From: Porphyra umbilicalis | Taxonomy: Eukaryota; Rhodophyta; Bangiophyceae; Bangiales; Bangiaceae | Reading direction: 5' to 3' | Length of the DNA stretch: 64,000 nt | Assembly: GCA_002049455.2 (NCBI GenBank) | Contig: KV918854.1 | Coordinates: 1 to 64,000 of the forward strand | Part shown: positions 20,461 to 30,452 of the stretch, piece by piece | Layout of the letters: every line of letters begins with the position of its first letter | Position numbering within the stretch: position 1 is the stretch's first letter | Translations under genes and position numbers: made by a program | The notes under the pieces: generated by a model | The model's input: the letters and a program-made list of their open reading frames with translations, nothing else | The model's database searches: none | What the model was told of the DNA's origin: nothing

Positions 20461-21135
20461 GCATGTGCGCCGGCGCCCACTGGGCAGGCGGCGCCACCCT
20501 TAGCTCCTGGGTGGAGGCGGGGCCTCGGACGTCTATCCGCTCAGGGCAGGGAGGGTTACGACGCCCAGAGCGTCCAGTGGGCCACGACGCTTTGGCGCGG
20601 CACGCTCAGTCGGTCACGCGATCCAGAACGCTCCGGAGCGGATCAAGGGCGCGTCGCATTTGCGCGGTGCTGTGACCGGAACTTGTTGAATACGGTCGAT
20701 TACATTCTCAAACTATCAAGTACACTGACCCGCAGCAAGATCAGCTGCCGTCGGGTAAGCGGCGGACAGAGTGGCAGAAGGGGCCCTTGCAGCCTTCGGA
20801 AGACGGGAGGCCGCTGGAGGACGTCGCACGGAGACGTGGAGGCTGTTGTCGTCGTGTCGTGGCGGTCTCCTTCCGGGTGGGGCATGCGACTGCGACGCGG
20901 GCCGCTACCGACGAGCATCTCTGTGGCTTTGGCTGTGCGGCCGCCGGGGGGGGGCGTTGCCAAGTTGCCTAGCCTGGCCACTGCTTTGTCCCCGTCTCTT
21001 CGAAGGGGACGCGGTTCGCCTGCCGCCGTCGTCCACAGTCACCGCCGTCGCCTCCGGCGGGTGCTCGTGGCCACTGCGGCAGAAAGCCACCACGGGGAGC
21101 TGGTCGCCTTGACAGGGGGAGCGTGCGTACTTCCA

Positions 21136-21575
21136 ATGGCGGCGGCGGCGGCGGGCAGCGGCGGGACCCCCCCGCCCGCCCCCGCCCCCGCCCCCGCCCC
21201 CGTCCCACGCCCCCCCCTCGCCGGTCGGCTCGGACGGCGGGTCGTCCGCGTCCTCATGTGATGGCGCCGGCCTCCTCGACTGCGTGCTGTGCCTCAAGCT
21301 CCTCCACCAGCCTGTCACCATCGCGTGTGGCCACAGCTTTTGTCGCCCCTGTCTGGTGCGGGCGCTGGACCACATCAAGGCCTGCCCGGTCTGGGAAAAA
21401 CCACGGCCACGGGGTGTGGTGGAAGGGCGGCGGACATGGCCATCACGGCCAGGTCTATTACTGCAAGGAGAAAGAAGGCTACACCAACTGCCGCTTGTAC
21501 AGGGGGCACGGCTGCAAGAAATCCTTTTTCTGCCCCGTACACAAGTGCTACTACAAGAAGAAGTGCTTCTACTGA
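21136..21575 (+). pseudogene. RING-finger protein reading, LONRF-like RING, frame broken
   Basis: RING domains act as E3 ubiquitin ligases. From ATG 21136 there is an Ala- then Pro-rich lead (poly-C rich) in one frame. The RING (21281-21397) is in the next frame: C-x2-C, CGHSFCRPC, then CPVW. It resembles the RING of LONRF proteins (QPVT-ACGH-FCRPCL-RALDH), but the last zinc-binding Cys is Trp here. After it a third frame reads a Cys/His/Lys-rich tail (CPVHKCYYKKKCFY) to TGA 21573. The changes occur at or near C and G/A runs, so sequencing error is possible. It may be a host gene exon or a captured fragment. Confidence 0.5.
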
Positions 21576-21599
21576 GCGCCGCGGGCCGTGGGGGAGCGA

Positions 21600-22540
21600 G
21601 GGAAGGGGAAGGGGGCGCGCTCGGCGAGCCGCGCGACGCCGGCGCTAGAATGGACTGGCGCACCTCTCTTTTGGTATGCTGGGCGTGGGGTGGAGGCCTG
21701 GGCAGCGAACATGAAGGGGCCCCCCGCCCTCATGGAGGGCTCTCGTCGCGTGCTTGCTCTACCACCTGTGACGCTTGTCAATGGGTCCGCACGGGGACTG
21801 CGAAGTCGAGGCGAAGTACTTTTTTCCATTTTGCACTCGCCGCCCCGCCATCGCGGGCTTGATCGAGCCACCAAAAACCCTAATGATGACAGCCCAGCAC
21901 AAACGCAGACGCCCCGTGTCTGGCGATGATCTGGTGTGCGCACGCGCACGCGGCCGCTCGAAATGGGAGCGGAGGGGAGCAGGGACCCCTGGATTTTCTG
22001 CCACCCGCCCACCTGCCTGTGAGGCCCACGCACACCCGTGCAGCCCTCAACGTACTGTCAGCAGGTGAAGGCCAAATTGGCCGCCGCGGGCCGGGGAAAG
22101 GAACGGTGAGGAGGACGGTGGTGGGTCTGGCAAAGGGGGTGGCGTGACGTAGGCGGCGATCGAGAGGCTCGAGGGGCTCAAAGGAAGAGGTGTCTGTGTG
22201 TCTGCGGCTGTGTCTGCCTCCGCTCGGTCTCCCCAGTGGCGGCCAAGGTCACCGACTATACACTCACGGTGGGCACCCCGAGGGACCCCAAACATGCAAT
22301 GCAGAGGGGGTGCACCAGAAGACTCAAAAATGAAGGTTGGCCTGCGTGCGACATAAAATATCCGGCGCCTGATGGCTCCAACCGAAGGTCTGTCCCCTAA
22401 CAGGGCCGGCGTGCAGAAGAAAGTGAGGCATCGCATGCCTCTAATCGAAGGTTGGCCCGGGGGCTCCCGCAACACCCGTCGGGGAGGGGGGCCAACTCGG
22501 GCCATCGATGGCCCGCGATCTCTCATTGGGTCAGCGCCAG
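21600..22540. other. No gene recognised; left flank of gypsy element B
   Basis: Mixed GC sequence with short overlapping ORFs on both strands. No LTR matching the right side of element B was found, so the 5' LTR and most of gag seem to be lost. Confidence 0.4.
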
Positions 22541-22545
22541 CTACT

Positions 22546-25500
22546 ATGGACCTGACAAGCATCAAGGTTGCAAAATTGACGCCGGAAGAGCGTCAGCGCT
22601 GCATGAACGAGGGCCTCTGCCTCCGGTACCGCGAGAAGGGCCATCTTGCCAAGGACTGCCCACAATGCCAGCGGAACTGAGGCTGTCTGGGTCGCTCAAC
22701 GCCCATGCCCCTTCGGTTTCACAATGTACATCGTCTCCCTTCGTCGGCCCTTCCCGAGGGCTTTTACTTTCAACTGCGTCTATCAACGGCAATCTTGTGC
22801 GGGTCCTGTTTGATGACGGCTCTCCCATCAACTTTGTGTCGTGGCGTCTCGTTCGCTCGCTTTGAATCGATACCAAGAAGACGAACTTCGCGGCCGATAT
22901 GCCTGACGGCCGCTCCCATGTGCTAGAAGCGACGGACGCCCTCGCTGTCGAAATCAGGGGATACCGCGAGCGTCTTCCATTTGATGTTTGTGATCTGAAC
23001 CGCGGCGATGTCAGCATTGGCATGCACTGGCGCGAGGACAAGGGCGCGCGCATCGACTACAAAACAATAAGATCACCATCAAGCACAAGCATCAGTCCAT
23101 TACTATCAAGGCCATCCTAGAACCTAGAAACACCATCAGCCGGCAGCGTCTGGCACGAGATCTCAAGCAACGGACGCCCGTCTTCGCCTTGTTCTTACAT
23201 GGAGACGATGCTGGGAAGCACATAGACATCAAATCTATAGATTTAGACGAACAAGAAAACTCTTCAAGGGTCCAAGAGCTGCAAGCGGAGTATACGGATG
23301 TCTTTCCCAAGGACCTTCCAGCCGGACTGCCACCCGAACGTAGTCGGGAGTTCCACATTAGGCTCGAAGAATGCGCAGAGCCCCATCGCACCGGCATGTA
23401 CCGGCTCTCCGAGTCCGAGTTGGCGGAGCGTAAGTCGCAAATGGCTGGCCTTACACAAAAGGGTTTCATACAGCCAAGCTCTTTCCCGTGGGGCTCTTCT
23501 GTCCTCTTTGTGGTCGTCCACACCGACCATGAGATCCTGCAGTACCTGAGAACTCAAGAAAATCGAAACGACCGGAAGGTACGGTGGCTGGAACTTCTGG
23601 ACCAGTACCAGTTCAAGATTACACCCGTCAAGGGCACGGCAAACGCCGTCGCCAACGCTCTATCGCGTCACCCACGAGATTCCCCAGACAAGGCCATCCT
23701 CAACCAAGACCTTGTTAGCTGTGTGCTGGCCACGACCATTGACGACAACCCCAAGCAAAGTGAAGTCAACAACCTCATGACCACGCACCTGAGCGAACAA
23801 GACCTTGCCAACCTATGGGACGAGTACCGAGCAGTAGGCTTGTATTTCACGCCCCCAAACCCGGGGCGTGGGGGCGTGTCACGCCCGACCACGCCCGATC
23901 ACGCCCTAATCACGCTCTTTTGGGGGCAAAAAACACGCAAAAGTAGCACCCATTGTCCTCGAATCTGTTTGTTCCGTGATTATGTAGCACCCCTTTCGGA
24001 CGGGCGACTATCTTTGCGTCCAGCTTTGGGGCTGTGTAAAACAAATCAATCACGGACCGAAGGCTGCCTTGGCATCCTTCAAGTACAACTCTATGTCAAA
24101 CAGGTTGGAAAGGAAGACTTGTGGCTTCGCCCTATGGGCGGGGGGGGGGGGAGTACGACGAAGGACGGCGACCAGGCAGTCTCGGCACAACCGCCGCTGT
24201 AAAACCGCGGCAGCTGCAGAAGCAGATGGGCGTGATGAGTGATCACGTTAAAAACATGCATGCGATCACGTAAAACGTGACTTCCCAATCACGTAAAGGG
24301 CGTGAGGCACAAGCCTACCGAGCAGACCCTGAGTTTGCGACCCTAGCCCGAGACCCGGTAGCGCCCTACACCAAAGACCTGGGGTTGTTGAAACGAGGTG
24401 ATCGTACGTGCATCCCCGCTGGTACTCTCCGAACTGAGCTACTTCATGACTACCATGATGTCCCTAGCCAAGGGCACATGGGCGCTCGCAAGACCACCAA
24501 AGCGATGGATCCCAAGTACTACTGGAAGACCATGCGCAAGGATATCCAAAGTTATGTACAAGCATGTGATCCGTGCCAACACAACAAAGCCGGCACGCAT
24601 TCACCTCTGGGTCACCTCAAGCCTCTAGATCCCCCGACCCAAAGATGGGCAAGCGTCTTCATGGACTTCACTGCGCCTCTGCTCCTGACCTCTCGCGGTC
24701 ACAACGGCATCTACGTCGTAGAGGATTGCCTGACCAAAAAAATGATCCGGCTAGCTGCGACGAAGCCGGGAAGTACAGTTCCTGTCGTTGTGCAACTCTT
24801 CCACGACCATGTGTACCGACTTCACGGCCTTCCCGCAGACGTGGTGCGTGACCGCGATCCTATCTTCTTCTCCAACTTTTGGAGAGCCCTCACGGTCATC
24901 CTCAGGGTCAAAATTCGCACGTCGTCTGCCTATCATCCCCAGACGGACGGGCAGACGGAGATTATGAACAAGAAAGTGGAAGAAATGCTGCGAAAATTCG
25001 TCGACCACCACCAAAGCGACTGAGATCTCTACCTTGTGGACGTCAAAGTCGCGTACAACCGATCCCCGAACGCAGTCACTACATATTCTCCCTTCTTCCT
25101 GAACAATGGCTTCGAGCCTGCTACTGTTCCGGCCGACCTTCATTGCTCGACAGCGCCCAACGTCGCGTCCGTCTTCGAGTGGCTGCAGGGCTTATCCAAA
25201 GCTGAAGCTCACGCCAGGAAAGGCATCACCACTGCCAATGACGCGTGCGCACAGTAATTCAATCGCCGTCGTCACCCATGCTCCATCGTCGTTGGAGACC
25301 TTGTGCTCCTTAGCAACAAGAAATTCATGTCGGAAGCCTACCAAGGCTCCCGGAAGCTGATGCCCAAGTACTCCAGTCCCTATCGCGTGACGGAGAGCAT
25401 CAATGGCGTCACTTTCCGCCTGGATCTTCCCCAAGCCGGACCGCAATGTCCACAACGCCTTGCACGCGAGTCTCCTCAGGCCGTACCACTCGGACCCGTA

Positions 25501-25718
25501 TGACCGACTTCCTTCCGTTCCGCCCCCGCTCGACTTTCCGGACACCGCCGTTGAGTACGAAGTTAACAGTATTCTGAGGCCTCGCATGCGTCGCGGTCGC
25601 CTCCAGTACTTGGTCAGGTTGCGCGGTCACTATGTGAACGAGAGCACTTGGCAAATATAGAGCCAACCTCAACAACTCCCAAGACGTTTTGGCCACGTTT
25701 CTTCGTTCCGAGGCCTGA
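22546..25718 (+). pseudogene. Degenerate Ty3/gypsy element B (gag end, protease, deleted RT, integrase, chromodomain)
   Basis: An older chromovirus of a different lineage from element 1. Order seen: Gag C-terminus (LTPEERQRCMNEGLCLRY, 22546-22680) whose zinc knuckle has Tyr for the second Cys; protease-like LVRVLFDDGSP (about 22797-22830); the RT start (EYTDVFPKDLPAGLPP, about 23287) running to SSVLFV; then a jump straight to the end of RNase H (VHTDHEILQYL, about 23518), so the RT catalytic core is deleted; then the integrase with HHCC and HPQTDGQTE, and a chromodomain (VEYEVNSILRPR, about 25551). Breaks: a hAT-like MITE at 23835-24317, TGA 25021 at an expected Trp, TAA 25255 at an expected Gln, and frame changes near 25435 and 25650. 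The last residues (NLNNSQDVLATFL) end at TGA 25716. Confidence 0.88.
23835..24317. mobile_element. hAT-like MITE inserted in element B
   Basis: A 483-bp non-autonomous element. The terminal inverted repeats TAGGCTTGT(A/G)(T/C)(T/C)TCACGCCC match at 17 of 20 positions, and an 8-bp target duplication CCGAGCAG lies at 23827-23834 and 24318-24325. Both the TAGG start and the 8-bp duplication are hAT hallmarks. The interior is rich in CACGCCC and its reverse. Removing it with one duplication joins the flanking pol codons in frame (EYRA to DPEF). Confidence 0.9.
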
Positions 25719-25729
25719 CGGGGGGCAGG

Positions 25730-26560
25730 TGAGAGGCCCTGGCCTTTTACGCCACATGGCTGCCTACTTTCAACCTACTTTCACCCTTCCACTCACTTTC
25801 AAACGTCACTTTCCACGTGGCACGCTTCCGTAGTGCCTCGCTGTACGCGTCCAACACCCGCTACAACAGCCTCCATCTTTTCGGTGGAAGCTACGGACAC
25901 ACCGGTCACCGTGATACGGCGCGGGGCCATCCAGTGCCCTGCAGACTCAGCGCGATGCGGCGCCCGACTCCTGATCACCCGGCGTCAGCATCATGAGAGT
26001 CGGTGTCTGTTCTGTAGCCTTAGAGGGACGCGACATCACTGACTGCGTCCCGTAGAATCCGTTATAGACGAATCGGTGCCAGCGGGGCTCGACCGGTCAT
26101 GCCCTGCTGCGGGGGCTGTAGATCGCCGCACTGTACAATGGGAAGGGCCCGCAGCCTCTGACATTCGTGTCGAAAGCCTTCGGATGCTCCACGTTTATTT
26201 ACGTCCGTTTTTGCGACATCTGATGCCGCGTTTCTGGCGGCACGAACCCATTTACTCTTGTTTTTGGCTTATCTGGTGGCGCGTTTTAGCGACACACGCC
26301 CGTATCCCCTCGGTTTTGGCTCTTCTGGTGCCTCACCGTGTGGAAGACGAGCGCATGCATGTTCTGGGGCACCTCGGGTGCTCCGAGGAGAGTATATAGT
26401 CGGACGAGAGGAGCTCCTCCGAGGAGATGGACAGGGGGCGGACTCAGTACCAAAAGACAACCTTTTCCCTCGTAACCCCTCTCGCCAAACCCGACCGTCT
26501 TCGCGCCCGCTGAGTTCCTTGGACCCCGCCTCTGTCGTGCCAATCATCAACCCCCGGCGC
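25730..26560 (+). repeat. Probable 3' LTR region of element B
   Basis: Begins TGAGAGGCC right after a G-rich tract that could be the polypurine tract, 12 nt past the pol stop. A TATA-like TATATA at 26393-26398 fits an LTR promoter. No second copy is present in the window, so both boundaries are tentative. Confidence 0.35.
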
Positions 26561-26920
26561 CGTCATCGGCGGTTTCGATTCCCCAGAGTACGTACGACCC
26601 ACCACGTGGCATCGCGTGTCTTACACTTGAGCTCGAATGAGACTCGACAGCAGGACAGAGAAGCGCGGTACGTGTCCCTTGCGTTGTTTTCTCCACGGCA
26701 ATGTCTGAGCGAAAGCATCTCGCAGAAGGCGTGAGGGATAGTCAGAGAGCCACTTGGCTTGTGACGACTGTCGTCGGCGGTTCTGCCCACTCGCTTTTTC
26801 GGGTTACTTCTTGGTATCTTAGAGGCAACACAGGCGCGAGCTGTGACGCCAAGAAGTCGCCAACGGGGGCTACAAAGAGAGTCAGACGGTGGATCCAAGA
26901 AGACACCCAAGCGAACGGAT
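26561..26920. other. No gene recognised; possibly LTR continuation
   Basis: Short ORFs only. May belong to the element B LTR or its right flank. Confidence 0.3.
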
Positions 26921-27249
26921 AGCTAACCGGTTTGTCCGGTTTCAGGCATCATCTGCGAAACACATTTACCACTGATTATGGGTATATGTTTCAGTACTAT
27001 TTGGCGGATGCAGATTTGTTGAACCAATTTTGTGCCAATCAATGATTGACACGCGACCAACCATATCAGGGGGACATGTTGAGGCGGCGCTTCCCGCCGC
27101 CGCCCAACCGCAGGTGCAGCCCGCCACCTTGCCGCCGGCAACCGCCGCCGTCGCCCCGCCGTCGCCCGACGGCGGCCGGCCGCGCCCAGGCACTGCCGCA
27201 GAGTCGCCGCCGCCGAGTCGCTGCCCCCGTCGGCTGCGGCGGCGCCGCC

Positions 27250-28010
27250 CCTGCGCGGGGTGCCTGTCGCCCGCAGGCGCGAAAACCGCGGCAGCCGCCG
27301 CGGCGCCGCCCCCTGCCACCGCTGGCGCTCGCCCCCCACCCGGGGTCGACGCGGCGCCGCCGACGCCGCCCCCCCCCCAGCCGCGCGCACCCCCTTGGCC
27401 GCCAACACCACCCCTGCCGCCGCGTCGCTGTCGCAGCCCACGGCCGCGGCTTGCCGCCGCCGCCACCGACACCGCGCACCACCACAGCACGTCCAACCTC
27501 TCCCCCGCGCAGACAACGCGGCAGCTGCGGCCGCCGACCGTCTCATCGCCGCCGCCCCTTGCCGCCGCCGCCGCCTTGTGCATTGGTGGCGGCGGCGGCG
27601 ACTCGTGGCGGCGGCGGACAACGCCGCCGCAACGCCCGACACCGCCGCGGCTTGGCGCTGCCGCCGCCGACACCACGCACCCCCCCAGCAAGTCCGCCCT
27701 TCCCCCCGCAGCGACAACGCGGTAGCTGCGGCCGCTGACCGCCGCATCGCCGCCGCCCCTTGCCGCCGTCGCCGCCTTGTGCATTAGCAGTGGCGGCGGC
27801 GACGCGTGGCAGCGGCTGCCGACGCCGCCGCAACGCCCGACTCCGCCGCGGCTTGCCGCCGCCGCCGTCGACTCCGCGCACCCCCCCCGCACGTTTGCCC
27901 CGCACGGCCCCCCCGCGGCGGGAGGCCGCGGACGCGATCCCGCTCCTCGCCGCTGCCGCTGCCTGCCGCCTAACCGCAGCCGGCCGCGGACCGCGCCGGC
28001 ACTCCGCTGC
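27250..28010. repeat. GC-rich tandem repeat, about 200-bp unit, roughly 3 copies
   Basis: Markers such as CCGCCTTGTGCATT (27570 and 27771) and CCGCGGCTTG (27451, 27647 and about 27850) recur every 196-203 bp, within wider GCCGCC low complexity that spans 27080-28430. Long ORFs on both strands here are composition artefacts. Confidence 0.7.
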
Positions 28011-28543
28011 CACACGTCGCCGCCGAACCGCCGCCGCCCGCCGCCGCCCGCCGCCGCCGTCCCGCCGCCAGAGGCCGGCGCGACCGACCGCATCGGCGGG
28101 CCGGCCTAACCGCGGCCGCCATTGGTGCGCCCTGCCGCCGCCACGCTTGCCGCCCCGCCGTCGGCGGTCCGGCGAAGCTACCGTCGCGGCGGCGGCCTCC
28201 GACACCGCCGCCACGCTTCGGCGGTGCCAGCGGACGCCGCCGTGTCCGCCGCCTTGGCCGCGACCCACAGCGGCCGCCCCCACCGCCGCCCCGCCTCCCC
28301 CCCCCCCCCCGTCTCTCAGCCGCCGCCCGCATCTCCGAAGCCATGTCCACCGCCATCACCACCGCCACCGCACAGGCAGCGACCAGAGTCGGTGCCAACG
28401 CGCAGGCGGCGCGGGCGGGGGTTTGCCGCCGGCCGCGAGGAGTGCCCTTCGCGGCATAGGTAGTGGCGGTTGGGGTCTCTCCCACCCCCCCACGTGCTCT
28501 GGGGGCATCTACGGGAGAAGTTTCGACTGCCAACCAATCATGT

Positions 28544-30170
28544 TGTGGTATTAATAACGTTTGTTCAAATACAGTCAGTCTCCATCCATATCCCACCCTC
28601 CGGAAGAACAGGTGTCGTTGCCGTGTTGCACGGTCGCTTTCGAATACTCATGTAGCCCGCTAGTCCGGAGCCGCACTTACTGATTCAAATGCGAAATGTT
28701 GACACTGAAGGATTTAATCTGACGTCTTGCAACACGCGCATCCGACTCCGCGATCTGACGCTCTTGTCTCAAAGCAGCAGGGAAAGAGATGCTGAGGCCC
28801 CGCCAGATGGCCAGTGTACAAGTCTTTTAAGCACCCAGACAGTCCAGGACGTTCTAGGGCTTGGTCATGGACACTCTGGACGACTTCCTGGCGGTATGAG
28901 GTCTCCATCGGGACGGATGTGGAATCGTTTGCGATCCTTTTGCAATCGTAGTTCTCGATTTCGAGGCGACCTCAGTCCACAAGTAACCACCAATTTACGA
29001 AACGGAGTGAGTTCCGTCCATATGCCAGTAGGCCAGCATCCGGACGGGATCTGGACGGAGACTGACTGTACCAGTGTACTGAGACCGACCGTAGCCAAGC
29101 AATAAAGCGAGTTCTATCGCCGTCGCGGCGAGGAAGAAAGACCTTTTGTTGGAGGGCATCCGATGGGGAGCCGGGTGTTGCCCACGACGGCGACCCCGGA
29201 CCCACGGTGGTTTAATACAAACAACGGCAATGGTCGATCAACCATCCGATCAATCGATCGTAATGAGAGCCGGCAAACAGATAGGACAGGCAAGCAAACA
29301 AGAAAATGAACAATGCGGAAGTAACCCCCCAAAGGGCGTGCCACAGGCCAATTCCCACAGTACATGGGCTTTGGTCAGTCAAGGGGGCCACTTGTGGCCA
29401 ATTGCCAATTGGGAGCAGAGATATGCTACATACCTCCAACGCGAGATTCGAACCGTCCCGGTGAGATCCGAGGATGGTGAAACCCGATTGGGCGATCGCG
29501 GCCTCTTACCGGCCCGCTCGGGCGTAACCGCGCAGTCGGCGGGAGCCGTGGGGGGCGCGCCGCCCAGTCCCGATTGGGGGAAGGTGGCTGTTCGCCGTCG
29601 TCGGTCGCGACCGTCCGGCGACGCACGCGTGGGCGTGTGTGGCGATCAGCTGGCGCTGCGGGTCCGATCGGCGCTTGCGCGTACGCGCGCCCGCGCAGGC
29701 GGGTCGGCGTCGGCGTGGGCGTGGGGGTCAGGCGGCCGGTTGCCGGGTGACGAGCGTCGGGGTGAAGACCCGCTGGTGTGCGGGTGCGTCGGGCAGCACG
29801 TGTTGGGGCGACCGTCTTCGGTGCCGAGTGGCGCCTTCTTGGTCGGGGTTTTGACTACCCCGACGACACGGCGACAGCCGGGACGCGGGTCCGTGTTGTC
29901 GAGAGTGGGGGTGGGGTCCGTACCCCGAGACCGGTTACCACCGGGTCGTGTGCACGGTGCAGCGCTTGCTGGGTGGTCATCGTCGTTGCCGGGTTGCGCC
30001 GACCTCGTCGGGGTTTTGACTACCCCGGCGACGAGGCGAAAGCCGGGGCGCGGGTCCGTGTTTTGTCGGCACGGGGCCATCTCGTGTCTTCGTGCTCACG
30101 CACAGGTCGAGGCCTAACGGCAAGCTGGAGTGGGGGTGCGCTACCGCGAGGTGGCAAACCGCGAGGTTTC
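28544..30170 (-). repeat. 3' LTR-like repeat of element 2 (copy 1)
   Basis: Shares its edge TGTGGTATTAATAACGTT and about 1 kb of sequence with 53508-54513. The segment 29103-29430 also matches 34870-35199. The minus-strand end would be ...CCACA, like the element 1 LTR. It contains GGTTCGAATCTCGC on the minus strand (29454-29441), a good Pol III B-box, and an internal duplication of GTCGGGGTTTTGACTACCCC. It could be an LTR or a composite with a tRNA-derived SINE. Copy 1 is split by the MITE at 28572-29068. Confidence 0.6.
28572..29068. mobile_element. Tc1/mariner-like MITE with TA target, inside the LTR-like repeat
   Basis: A 497-bp element. Ends CAGTCAGTCTCC(A/G)TCCA(T/G)ATCCC are inverted and flanked by TA (28570-28571 and 29069-29070). 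The copy at 53508 lacks it and reads straight through the TA (ATTACCAGTGTA), so it serves as the empty site. Confidence 0.85.
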
Positions 30171-30189
30171 GGACCCGGTGAGTGTGGGT

Positions 30190-30420
30190 TTGCGCAGGGT
30201 GGGGGGAGCGGCGCGCACGGCGGCAAGGGCGGCAAGCGCGGCGTCGGCGGCGGCAAGCGCGGCGTCGGCGGCGGCAAGCGTGGCAAGCCCGGCGGCGACG
30301 GCGGCAAGGGCGGCAAGCGCGGCGTCGGCGGTGGTAAGCGCGGCAAGCCCGGCGGCGACGGCGGCAAGGGCGGCAAGCGCGGCGTCGGCGGCGGCAAGCG
30401 CGGCAAGCACGGCGTCGGTT
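30190..30420. repeat. GGCAAGCGCGGCGTCGGC tandem repeat ahead of the element 2 antisense gene
   Basis: Short units of GGCGGCAAGCGCGGCGTC type recur, encoding Gly/Lys/Arg repeats in one frame. It occupies the same place, between the antisense gene start and the 3' LTR, as the 86-bp repeat in element 1. Confidence 0.7.
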
Positions 30421-30452
30421 GCCAGGGTCAATACCCCCGAAAAGCCAAAGCT

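Noticed and set aside
26966..28596. Several 200-375-codon ORFs on both strands
   Set aside because: They arise from GCC/GGC trinucleotide-rich tandem repeats with no domain and no preferred frame.
29430..29520. tRNA gene
   Set aside because: A good B-box is present, but no cloverleaf with acceptor stem and A-box could be drawn.
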